Of a DNA stretch of 64,000 nt, positions 1 through 11,212 are shown piece by piece (position 1 is the stretch's first letter; each line of letters opens with the position of its first letter). The stretch lies in NCBI GenBank assembly GCA_964030475.1, contig CAXIPT010000001.1:8566722-8630721 (forward strand), written 5' to 3'. The notes beneath the pieces were generated by a model, which saw only the letters and a program-made list of their open reading frames with translations, ran no database searches and was not told the origin of the DNA. This DNA is from Tethya wilhelma. Taxonomy: Eukaryota > Porifera > Demospongiae > Tethyida > Tethyidae. The position numbers and the translations under genes were made by a program.

Positions 1-1240
1 TTATTGCCGGAAGAGTGTGAAACGAATTTTCGACAAATGATATGGATGGTATTCGTCCCAGGTAAATTTACAACAATTTCAGAATCTGCCTCGACTACAT
101 CTGCAAAAATGAAGAGATCTGTAACAAAACTTGGGTTGAGAATGTAGAGGTGTCGAAGGTTAAAGTTCATCCTAGTGATTGTGGTATACGATGTAGCAAT
201 ATTGGTCACAAGATTAGGATTGAATGCATCCATATAAGAGGAAAAGCGTGGTTGGTTTACATCAGGAAAATCAACAAACGTAGCACTACCAAACTTCTGA
301 AATACAGCCACCATCAGCGTTTGTGTGTATCGTTTCTGCTCCTCCTCCCCGGTAACAGCACGATATTTGAAAGAATCAAACTTGAGCTTTATCTGAACAT
401 TTGTAGTCATCTGGTCTTGAAGAGTGAATTTTTTGCGAAAGACAAAAATGCTTTCATCAACATCATAAGTGGTATCTTGAAGCTGAGATCTGAAGCTCTC
501 CAAAGCTGAATCTTTACTTATAGCTAGTAGTTGTCCCACATGTTCAGCATAGCCAATAGTACCACCACCAGTGATTGTAGAGCGTTCTCTGGTGAACAGA
601 CTAAATAAGTAGCCATTACTTCCATGCAAGTAATCTGGGGTTTGAGGAAATTGCTCAAGAACTTCGTTGAACGCAGTGTTGTCATATGCAAATACTTGGT
701 AGACACAGTCTCCTAGAGTGTACTCAACCAGAAAGTGAGTTCCATACTTAGTAAAGAGATTTATGATGTCGTTTGGACCACTTGCTTGAGACATTTCCAG
801 GTCCAGAGTATTACTAGTTGCGAGGTGAAGTTTTTTCTCTGTTTCAATAGTTTTCCAAAGTCTAGCCAAAACAAAAGACTTACCAGTAGCCGTGGCATAG
901 CTAGAGGGGATTCCTAGAAGGCTAGCATCTGACTCATCAGCTGTTGCAAGATTTGGCTGAGAAGAAAAGTCGGCAGCTTTGTAATTTTCATCATCAAATG
1001 TCCACATGCTAAGAAACTCTACCAACAAATCCTTGTAACTGGTATGAAATGAAAGCTGAACATAATCATCAAAATGGGTGGAAGGAGACTCTTCAGTAGT
1101 TGATGATATCTCGGTGATGAAGTTTTGATTTTCGATGGCATAAAATGGCGAACCAGATTGAGTGCCATCGTGAAGCCATTGGGTATTGAAACCATCCAAG
1201 ATGCTGAACTGGGTACCAAGTGCAATTATTGGAGTATTTG
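1..1240 (-). CDS. MACPF (perforin-like) domain exon, partial at the window edge
   Basis: The complement strand is open from 1240 to base 1 with no stop, so the gene continues past the left edge. The exon opens after a clear acceptor (AG at 1242-1241) in phase 1. About a third of the way in it carries YGTHFLVEYTLGD, close to the MACPF signature (Y/W-G-T/S-H-F/Y-x6-G-G) with D in place of the last G. A typical beta-rich MACPF core follows. Known members of the family are secreted pore-forming immune effectors, complement factors, or animal venom components; which of these applies here cannot be told. The transmembrane hairpin segments and the C-terminus are not fully in view. Upstream coding is probably the exon pair at 7833-8443, which has the same strand and a compatible codon phase. 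Confidence 0.8.
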
Positions 1241-1810
1241 CTGTGGTAAGATATTATAAAGATTATCGTTAAGTTTTGCATGCATACATGTATAAAGAAC
1301 GTATACACTGATAATTGCCAACACAATACCACTGTTATTATACTGCATGACTGTAAATCACCTGAATATTACATGAGCAGCACCATTTAATAGCAAATCT
1401 ATAATGTTAATGATATAGCGGTTATGGCTTCCCAAGCATGCATCAATTATAGTAGAGCCTCAGGTCTCACTGAGGAATAACAGCTTAGTTTTAAAGATTA
1501 TTCTGTGCTTGTATGATAGTCTGATTGACTAGAGCTACCACTATAATCAACAGAAGAACAATTATCATAGACCAAGAAATTTTGCCAACAAAACATTTTA
1601 TGTCGACACTAAAAAAGCAGCAAAAATTCTATTTGTATGACAATCTTTATCCAATCATCAGCAACAACAAAATTAAGAACTAAAACCAGGTGTACACATA
1701 GTGCATATAAGTGCCTCACGCGTTTGATATTGATGACCTTCGGTATAATGGTGTACATATGTATATAGCCATAGATGATATAGCTACATAGCTAGCTAAC
1801 TAGAGAGCTC
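1241..1810. other. Intronic or intergenic, no gene seen
   Basis: AT-rich DNA next to the MACPF acceptor. No conserved coding, RNA or repeat structure recognised. Confidence 0.5.
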
Positions 1811-3057
1811 AAGACCCATCATGACTCATGCATAGTATAGTTGTCTTGTCCCCAGAAGGAGTGGAGTTGGGGGACGAGACTACCATCTTAGAGGACAACT
1901 TTGCATGCCAAGCGAGTATAGGAAGAATTAGCCTATAGTCTGGCATAGCCAGCCCCTTACATCATAGACAATATACTCCGACTCATGCTGGAGCAGAATT
2001 AGCCAAGGCTAGGGAAGAATCATTCTTGTAGCTCTTGGCACAACCTGCTGTAATTTCTAACTTGGAAATTTAGTATGCTAGGCTAATAGTTAGACCAAAC
2101 ATACTGAAAAATTAAAGCTCAATTTTGCAGCAGCCACTACAGAGATGATTCGTAACTTACAACTGCCCAAAGACCATGCCACAAAAAACACAGGCCTTGT
2201 CTAGTCTTGGCTGACAAACAAAAGACCAAGAGAATATCCAGCACAGCTAAGCTCTTACAGTAGGTCCTTCTTGAGAACACGAAAACAGCTACTAACCTGG
2301 ACTCATTCTCATTGCCTGGAAAAAGTTGCTGACCAGGGCGGTCCACCGTCGGGAAGAGGAAGAAAAAAGTGATGCCCATGTAGTAGTCTTCGATCGTTCC
2401 AGATCATCTTCAAGCTATCGTCCTGCTCTGTTAAAAGACCCATCATGACTCATGCATAGTATAGTTGTCTTGTCCCCAGAAGGAGTGGAGTTGGGGGACG
2501 AGACTACCATCTTAGAGGACAACTTTGCATGCCAAGCGAGTATAGGAAGAATTAGCCTATAGTCTGGCATAGCCAGCCCCTTACATCATAGACAATATAC
2601 TCCGACTCATGCTGGAGCAGAATTAGCCAAGGCTAGGGAAGAATCATTCTTGTAGCTCTTGGCACAACCTGCTGTAATTTCTAACTTGGAAATTTAGTAT
2701 GCTAGGCTAATAGTTAGACCAAACATACTGAAAAATTAAAGCTCAATTTTGCAGCAGCCACTACAGAGATGATTCGTAACTTACAACTGCCCAAAGACCA
2801 TGCCACAAAAAACACAGGCCTTGTCTAGTCTTGGCTGACAAACAAAAGACCAAGAGAATATCCAGCACAGCTAAGCTCTTACAGTAGGTCCTTCTTGAGA
2901 ACACGAAAACAGCTACTAACCTGGACTCATTCTCATTGCCTGGAAAAAGTTGCTGACCAGGGCGGTCCACCGTCGGGAAGAGGAAGAAAAAAGTGATGCC
3001 CATGTAGTAGTCTTCGATCGTTCCAGATCATCTTCAAGCTATCGTCCTGCTCTGTTA
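1811..3057. repeat. Perfect tandem duplication, two 624-bp copies
   Basis: Bases 1811-2433 recur at 2435-3057 with a constant offset of 624 and no difference that I can find. Each copy holds the same 80-codon minus-strand open frame (2137-2379 and 2761-3003), which has no recognisable domain and is probably chance. The whole block lies in the putative 6.6-kb intron of the MACPF gene. Perfect identity means either a very recent duplication or an assembly repeat. Confidence 0.9.
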
Positions 3058-4500
3058 TACAATTTGCTGGTCTAAATCAGCCTTTCTTTGAGAAACAAAA
3101 ACTCTCAAACTACTGACCACATGTAGCTCTGACGTAGTCTGGAGGATCTGGTCTCAACCCCAGCACTTCCGTGTCCCCTTGGAATGTCACACAGACGCAA
3201 TTTTTAGATAGTCGCACATATTAGTTGAGTTACCCAATTTTGGCTCTTGTCTTTGCACTAAAACCGAGGCTCAATACATGGCTAGCGAGCCAAGTCTTAG
3301 TTATTTCTTGGCTTTAAAATCCCTAGACTGCGTAAATCTGTTAGAGCAGCATGACTCTACTCGTTTTATCATGCACTTTGTCAGCCTAGATTCGACAAGA
3401 AGCTCGATCCTGTACACCACGCTGTTCTCCAAAAATCGTACAAAACACAAAAGGGCCTTAGCTTGTTCCAATCAGCCATCTTCTCTAAATTCTTGTCCAT
3501 ACAAAACTGCTCTTTCAAAAACTCGCGAACGCTCAAAACCACAGGAATTTAATTATTGTGTGACGTAAGTACAGGAGTGATACTAATTAAGCTAGCATTC
3601 CTGGCCTGGGTGACACAGAGGTGCTGGGGTATTTTCCCGCGTGCGTGTAAGGGTCTGGCTACACCAGACTATAGCTCTGACGTGTAGCTAGCCTACCTGC
3701 TAGCAAAATCATGATCAGGTAATGGCCAACGGTATTGAAAGTTTTCTGTACATGACGTCACGTAACAATTATTGCGTACTTTGAACTGTGTGACACACAA
3801 CATACATATACATCTGAGATCTGAGGCAGTAATTTATGATTATATGCCTCACGCTAATGCGCTTGGCAACTAATTTCACAGGTGAAATTATTCTATCAAC
3901 AAATATTTCTCGATCTACAGTACTACAAACTTCGCCACTGACGGTTATAAGGGTGCCCATAATAATACGTAACCACATTAGTTTATAAGACCGCAAAATT
4001 ATTTACAAAGAAAGGAAGAATTCAGACTCTGCTAATAGACCCAGCTATATATGTGCTTATTTGAATGAGATGTAGTGGAGGGTGAACTTGACCATGCCGG
4101 GAGGACATATGCCCCGGTAATCAAATTACCAGGGCCAAATATTGGTCTGATAAGCTAGAGGGGAAAAGCATCCAATTTCCTGTAATACTTGGGGGTGATT
4201 AGGGAGGCGTGTCCTCCCAACACAGCCCAGCTCAATCACATCATTGTGAACGGAAATATAATGAACCAATGCATGGAAGGAAGGGAGGTAAGGGAGGGCA
4301 AACAAGAAAAACAGCAACACACAAGCTTCAAGCGGTATGAGGCAACAGAAGCATACTACGCATGCGTGGATCAACCACATTATTGGTATACAGGGTACTA
4401 CTCACGTATGTCTGTGCAGCAATACCACTTGTGAATAACCTTGTTTAACTGTGTTGAACTACATTACACAACAAACATTCTGTACGAGTGCATGACATTA
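3058..4500. other. No gene recognised
   Basis: Open frames here (3278-3568, 4126-4434) overlap on both strands, lack domains and lack splice-site context. Probably intron of the MACPF gene or intergenic. Confidence 0.5.
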
Positions 4501-4529
4501 TTCAATCACAGTCTTGTCTAACCCTGCTA

Positions 4530-5185
4530 GACTCCAATATGAAGGCATCTTTTGTGGCCTTTTTTTGGACTGATCGACTAGATACTTTCGTGTATTGATC
4601 ATAAGTGATTTGTTGAACAAAAATGGGGTGCAGTTGTAAGATTAAAATTCAGCAAAGTCAGCATTAATTACTGTATCTTTACAAAAAATGGAGCCAGAGG
4701 TTTTGCGGCCTTTTTGTGACCTTTATTTGGACTGACTAGATACTTTCATGTATTGTTTATAAGTGATTTGTTGTACAAAGATAGAGCTAGTACCATTATA
4801 ATCATCATAAGAAGAGCTTTCAAATGATATATAAATTGTCATGCTTAATCAAAAACCATGAGATAAAGAGCTAGTCGCTTTGCTTTGATTTAGAATATCT
4901 ATAGAAAACCTACTGAATCAAAAATTAATGTACAGTGAGTATTGTCATATATACGATTGTGGTCCAAGTCAGGCCTACATTGTCCAAACTGAACAAAGTG
5001 GTTATCATTTGAATCTTCTTAATGTACTGAATGTAATAGTAAGGGCCACAGTCTAGCTCATCCAACCCTCCTACACTCCAATATGAAGGCAACTTTCGTG
5101 GCCTCTTTGTGGCATTCTTTTAAGACTATAACTAGATACTTTTGCTACTTTGTGATTTATCATACAAAAATAGAGGAGTATACCA
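4530..5185 (+). repeat. Three diverged copies of a ~100-bp sequence
   Basis: The string around CTCCAATATGAAGGCA and GTGGCC...GGACTG...CTAGATACTTT...GTGATTTGTTGWACAAA appears near 4541-4625, 4690-4790 and 5070-5185 with substitutions. This looks like a degraded minisatellite or nested non-autonomous element fragments immediately left of the TIR element at 5211. Confidence 0.5.
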
Positions 5186-5210
5186 TTGTAATGAAGGCAT
5201 CTACAGTACA

Positions 5211-5905
5211 TAAGCCTCGGCGCACTCAACTAGCATGCAACAACTAAACATGTACGCATATAGAAGACCATCACTACTGAGACTTCAGTATGCAACAAAG
5301 CCTACTGAAGTCATGTACAAGCAGAGGTGCCAGCCTAACACAGTTATCTGAAATTCAGCCCACTGCAAGGATGTGTTGAGCTGTGGCCAGCCTAGCTAGT
5401 CACTGTCATGCTCAGTATCTATGCCAGTCAGGCACTGAGACAAAACAACACAATTTACTATAAGCTACAATCATGCATGATGCATATAGTTCTACACAAA
5501 GCATTTATCTCACTCCATTCAACTTGCAATCATTGTGTTACTTATCTGTCCAAGCAGCTAAGCCAGCTAAGCCAACCAAGCTCAAGTCCATTATTATACT
5601 GATGAGTCCATGATCCAAGCTCTACTGTACGTATTTCTAAAAAACCCTCACTATAGTGGGTGTGATCGATGGGTGCAATTTTAAAGCTAAGCACTCCAAA
5701 AGCCTCAGGTCTCAGAAACTACAGTGTTTAGCAACACGTCCAATTTCAAGATAATATTGATTCATGAACGTAAGTACCTTCCATTTAACTCTAGAGCTGT
5801 CTTTCTTCAGATAACTTAATAACAAACAGATATGCAGACATGCACACAGACAAAACAATTAACTACCGTAATCCTCAACACGTGCTACGCATGCGCCGAG
5901 GCTTA
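5211..5905. mobile_element. MITE-like element with 14-bp perfect terminal inverted repeats
   Basis: TAAGCCTCGGCGCA at 5211-5224 is the exact reverse complement of 5892-5905. The ends include TA on both sides, so TIRs of AGCCTCGGCGCA flanked by a TA target duplication (Tc1/mariner style) fit. No transposase frame is inside. Related elements lie at 39729-40114 and 40217-40484, and they share interior sequence such as AATATTGATTCATGAACGTA and CTCTAGAGCT. Confidence 0.7.
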
Positions 5906-7832
5906 ATTTGCATAAGAAGACTCAGCTTTCAAATGATATTATAGATTGTTATGTTTTAAATGAGATACAGGCATTATTTAACAGAAATATTCTCCAAAAA
6001 TGATCACTCCTCGACAGGTAATGTTCAGCATGCATTTTCATTTTGCCAACTAGTGGGTGTGCTTAAAATTATGTTGGGTTCATAATATCATGCATGTCAC
6101 ATATAATCCCTCGGCAATGTAACACAATGCATGCAAGATGTTGAATCAGATTCTAATTCGTTCATATGCTGTGAATGCACATGTAAGCATGCAACCTATA
6201 CCTCATAAGTATCTGCAATATGGTTTATATAAACAACTTATAGTAACACTTCTATATATTTGTGTCTGTTATTGCAATAAAATGGATGAGTGCTATAGCC
6301 AGAAACTTTCTCAGGGCAGTTAAGGCCCAAAAGTTAACATATCTAATAGAAACTATTATTCTTGTTATTCTTAACTATTAATTAACCAAAAATATTTAAT
6401 TAGTTGTGAATAAATGAATATTCAATTAGGCATTTAAAACAATAAATTGAGTTGGCCAACAGTGAAGACCACAACAGTAAGCGGCCTTATGTTGTTAAGG
6501 CTAAACTTTAGGTTCTTATCTAAGTTCTCATCAGAGAGATTCTGCAATTTGTAAGTATTTAGTAAATTAGCTGCAAAAAACCATTTTATTGTCATGGTTT
6601 TTTGGTCTATTCATGCAAATAGCTCACCTTCTGTGTTACAATTCCTAAATCCCTCCGATAGATCCTCTAGAACTATTCTAAACTTGGTGTTCGTAGCTTC
6701 AAAAGCTTACTAAAATACTTGTAAATGTGTTGGCCGGACTTCATATCAAAATTGTACAAAAACCTTGCAAACCATACGGCCTTTGCCAACTTTAAAAGAT
6801 GACGTCATATTATATTAGTGTACGGAAATTTGCCCAGAGGCATCTGTAGCTCATTCTACGAGGTATACAAAGCCTAATTAGTGAAAGATGAATCAAAAAA
6901 CTATCATAGCCTTGATTTTTGAAGTGTAGAGGCGACTATTTCCTACTCACAATCGTAAATTAAAGATGACGTCATCGATAATGTGACGGTTGCCTAGTGA
7001 TTTGCTTGCATTGCATTATGTAATGCAATGTTTAACGGGATGCACGCACGATTTGCTGAGACCATCCTTAACTGCCCTGATTTTGCGAGGATTTACTTTG
7101 GCAAAATTTCTCCAAATTGCCAAAATTAAATCCACCAAAATTTGTTGCCCAAATATAAATATTCAAATACACACTAGCGTGACCCTGGTAATTAAAAGTG
7201 TTTAGAACATTCAGGATCGGATTTAGAAAATCGAGTGAGAGAGGGCAAAATGAAGGAAACAGAAACTAAGGGAGGGGGGGAGCAGATGGAATGTACGTAG
7301 TGTGCTCTGATGCGAGTGGCACTAAGTTTTCTAATGCTCTATTAGTGAATATATAGACAGAGAGCTGTTTAGTTCATTTTGTAGTTGTGATTGAGCCACA
7401 CAATGCCTATATTGTGTTCAAAGAGTGTTGAAACTCAAGAGGGGGCCATTTGCCACTCACTAAATGCAACTCTGGATGTTTTCTCCACAGTCCTTCACGA
7501 AATAAACTTGAAACTTGCTATACAGGTGCAGGGATACTTAAAGAAAACCAAAATAAAGGCATCTAGGTATATAGCTACTATACTAATTTTGTCTAGGTTT
7601 CATTCGCCCAAATTAAAGTTCACCAATATCATAGTTGAGCCCTCTTTTGCCAAATTTAATTCTCGCCAAAATAACCAGCTATATGGTATATAGGTATATA
7701 GTATTCAATTATGCAAACCTTTATACACCAAAAACTGTTTACTTACAGTCAAACTTGGTATTTCAATATAATAATATTATTATAAATATTATGTCACACT
7801 TTCTTGTAAAAAAAATACTGCTAAGTACTTAC
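5906..7832. other. No gene recognised
   Basis: Low-complexity AT-rich DNA. Open frames of 60-100 codons here show no domain and no exon structure. Confidence 0.45.
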
Positions 7833-8443
7833 TCTGACTTCTGGCTCTGAGTTGATACTCATCATAGGACTGGAGCCTGGTTTTCCTCCTCCAAGTAAGT
7901 TGCTGCTCTTCTGCTTCCATGTTAGCAATCTTTTGGTCCAAATCAAGCTCTTTTATATTCTCCTCATTCATTAGCAATCTGTTCTTTTGAGCTGTGTTGG
8001 TCAAATCCTGTTCTTTAAGAGCGCTAGCACGGTTCTTCATAGGTGTAGGATGATGTTCCTCACCAAACACTACAGCAGAAGTTTTATAATCAAATCTCAG
8101 TATACTTTACAACACAAGATTAGCAGTGAACAAGCACATGCATAAAACTTGTGTCCAGTTGATACTCTCTAAACTCTTGGAGCCTCATTCCCTGACCTTC
8201 CCTGGCATGCAGCATCTGCATGCATGTCATATTACCTTTCTCTTCCTCACTCTGAACTGGAAGGTACTCCTGGATGATCTTTCTCTCATGTTTACCAGTG
8301 CTGATATCCCACTGACGTTCTCCAGTGAAGTAAGGATTAGAATTCACACTCCCCATGTGCACTGGGCTGGCTAGTCCCAGCTTTGAAAGTGTGCCAAGAG
8401 CTAGCAAGAACAGAAATATTGCAAGTTGCATATTTCCACCCAT
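7833..8443 (-). CDS. Signal-peptide and charged-helix exons of a secreted protein, probable N-terminus of the MACPF gene
   Basis: Two exons, 8443-8236 and 8069-7833, joined by a 166-bp GT-AG intron. The first encodes a signal peptide: a Met-Gly-Gly-Asn-Met start, then a run of about 15 Leu/Ile/Phe/Ala residues ending near LGLASP. A second Met at 8431 is an alternative start. The second exon is very charged (Glu, Lys, Gln rich) and should be helical. It ends in phase 1 at a good GTAAGT donor (7832). The next exon visible on this strand that opens in phase 1 is the MACPF exon at 1240. I infer that the two belong to one secreted protein with a 6.6-kb intron; unseen exons between them are possible. 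Alone, these exons match no family I know. Confidence 0.55.
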
Positions 8444-8498
8444 GCTGGCAAAGAGATACAAATTTGATCTCTCACTGGATAAATGCATATCCACACTG

Positions 8499-8506
8499 CT
8501 TTTATA
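8499..8506 (-). promoter_or_regulatory. TATA box of the secreted-protein gene
   Basis: TATAAAAG on the minus strand, 56 bp upstream of the ATG at 8443. The spacing leaves room for a short 5' leader. Seen directly; function inferred from position. Confidence 0.5.
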
Positions 8507-8720
8507 GCTATACACAAGCTTGTGAATGTGCATGAATTGTTTCATATAGATACCTAAACTCCCAGGTCTTATGTAATATTACTGCATGTGTAACAGCATA
8601 TTTTGCTTGTATTTCCCTATGGATTGCACTGTTTTAGGAAGTATTCAGTGACAAACAGTAAAAGGCAGCTCTACCAATATACACTGCTTTTGACTATAGA
8701 TGTACAGTGGTAGCCTCTTT

Positions 8721-9345
8721 GCCAGGCTTTTCTTTTACAAATATTTTCTTCGAAAATAAGGAAGAAGAGAGCCTTGTCCAGTACCAGTAGACACATGAGT
8801 GAGGTACAGGGTAGACGTCTGGTATATAGGTGTGAATCTACTCAACACTACGAGCTTTTTCTAGAATGCATTATACATGTTCTCCAGTCAATAGAAATGA
8901 AAAAAATTATTTTGCCTCTCTACCAGCTCTGAGAGAGCTAGACGTAGAAGAGGATGGAATTAAACAAAAAAAAAAGCAGCCAGTAGTCTGCAACAGTGCA
9001 ACAATTGTGTAAGAAGCAACATATCAATAGTAGTCTCTCGAAACTGTGTCCAGTCTCGATCTTTCAGGCTGACCAAAACAAGACACAAAACAAAAGTGAC
9101 GATCACAAATGCTGCTTAGGAAGTACATCTTATCTCTTCACACACAAGAAATTACTTTGAACAAGTAAATGGTAGTTTTTTCGAGTGTTCTTCTGTTCTG
9201 TCCTGTTTGCAGTCATTCTTAGGAATCTTTAACTAGCTAACTAACCTGAATTACATAAAATAGTATGTCACTCACGTGACGACTGGAACCAGGCTCTCTC
9301 CTTCCTTACTTTTAAAGAAAATATTTGCGAAGGAGGAGCCTGGAA
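8721..9345. mobile_element. Non-autonomous element with ~53-bp imperfect terminal inverted repeats
   Basis: GCCAGGCTTTTCTTTTACAA at 8721, continuing to 8773, pairs with the reverse complement of 9291-9345. Shared blocks are CAGGCT, AAATATTTTCTT, TAAGGAAG and GAGAGCC. The interior (~520 bp) has no coding potential. This has the form of a MITE. Confidence 0.6.
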
Positions 9346-10985
9346 ACCAAGCTAATACAGTGGAACCTCACTATTCACCTCTAAAATGTGGCCACTTTGC
9401 TAAAAAGCAGCCAATAGCCTTGGAACAGATTGCATGACTGTCAAATATAAATACCTTTTGCAAATTTCTTCCTATACAACAAATTTTTGGCCTTTTTGTT
9501 TTCATGTTACCAAAATCTCACACCAAAATAATGAATATTCATGTAAATAATGATCGGTCAGTGAAACACCTTAAACTATGAATAATTAATTAGGCAGAAA
9601 CCTTAGAAGGTTGCTATGGCATCCAAACTTTTTCAGGAGATAACTATCATTATCGATTGGGGTTACTGCTGATCGTATTGTTGATAAGATATAGCTGAGA
9701 AGGAGAGAACAGCATGCAGGTGTGCATTATAAGCTCTATATCTTTCATCCAATAGTTATTATGGGTACCTTTTAATTTTTAATTTTAATGTAAGATTTAG
9801 GTATATATTGATAGAAAAAATATTTATACAAAAAATGGTTACCATAACAACAGGGGAACGTTTCTGCCTAATTATGAAGTGTTCATTTTTTGCCGATTCA
9901 GCAAATATGGAATGGTCACATGACCAACTTTTGACATAAGGATGTTTGAAATAATCCCAAAGAATCTATACCTACGTTTCCATGATTACTAATTAGTTAG
10001 TTTAAAAGTTATGACCATTCCGAATATTGATGAGATTACATTATAAACAAAATTAATCATGATGTGCTAATGCCAATGAACATATAGTTCTATTGGAAAA
10101 GTTATTTCATAGTGTCAATAAATCCAATAATTTTGCACAGCTTAGGGGTGCTCAAGCCATGTCTCTCTTTACTAAAGATTGTTAAGCTATGTTTGAAACC
10201 AGCTGTTTGAATGCTCTCCATCAAGCTATAGCGTGAATAGGTTTGACTATCAGGCATTTAATCAATGAGCTCTCAAATCATGAATAAGCTACAATCTAGT
10301 GGACGTTAGAAGAAACAAGTAAGGATTTAGTGATTACTAAATGCTATAAGCAACAAAGTCAACAATTCTTCTTCCATTCAAAGGTCACAAATAGGTCAGC
10401 CATGCACTTATCTGCAAGCATGGTACCAAACATTCTTAGAGCACACAAAATTATTTTTAATAGCATCCCTATAGTTTCTCACACTTGCACAATGTCATGT
10501 ACATAAATACACAATGTATATGCAATGTCAACTTCTTTTACAAAGAGGTGAGTTTGAACGTGTATTTAATGGGCTAACATAACAGTTACTGTTCATTAAT
10601 GTATGGTGACAAAAAGATCTGTGTATGCATGCAAGGAACGGCACCAAGTGAATTGTTTCAAATATAGCTTCCATTGGCTGTGATTAAACACTTGTACTTG
10701 TTGCCCATCAACTATATACATCATTGTTCAAAGTAGTCAACATGTACCAATTTGTACCAACAAAAGACTACACAATTGAACATGGGAAAAAGCAAGTTTG
10801 ACACTAATTGTTAGGAACCTAATGCAAAATCTTTTTTTGCACACAATGTCATACTACACCCTGTGAAAACAAGTGGAAGCTACTACTGTACAGCCATTCA
10901 GAAAAAAATATTTTTGTCTGAATAGCTGTAAGAAGCTTAAGTCATAACCATTACGAGCTAGATAAGTTAAACTTAATTCTTACCG
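9346..10985. other. No gene; weak inverted repeats
   Basis: AT-rich. TTAATTAGGCAGAAAC near 9586 pairs with GTTTCTGCCTAATTA near 9858, and AATATGGAATGGTCA near 9904 pairs with TGACCATTCCGAATATT near 10012. These may be ends of decayed elements. Nothing else is seen. Confidence 0.4.
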
Positions 10986-11067
10986 ATTGTGTTATGATGC
11001 CTTCTGTACTATGGAATGGGTACCTTTACTTATAGACACCATAGTACAGAAGGCATCATAGCATAAT
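10986..11067 (+). ncRNA. Candidate hairpin RNA (miRNA-like)
   Basis: Arms 10993-11014 and 11039-11060 are perfectly complementary over 22 bases (TATGATGCCTTCTGTACTAT plus GG). With two G-U pairs the stem extends to 29 bp (10986-11067) around a 24-base loop. That is the size and shape of a small-RNA precursor. A small foldback element is the alternative. No expression data are available, so only the structure is certain. Confidence 0.35.
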
Positions 11068-11212
11068 AATATCAAGTGAAGCAGCGCAATATCAATTGAC
11101 TCTTAATTGCATGGGATAACACACACAATTTTCAAAAGGTTTTCACACTTCCAGTGTAAGTCAAGAAATAAGTAATTCAAAACATAAGTATTACAAAGGA
11201 GTTATTAACTTC

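Noticed and set aside
2137..3003. Two identical 80-codon minus-strand frames (MGITFFFLFPTVD...)
   Set aside because: They duplicate only because the whole 624-bp block is duplicated; no domain, no splice context, no independent sign of coding.
4126..4434. Overlapping 80-codon frames on both strands
   Set aside because: No domain, no splice signals, and each is the shadow of the other.
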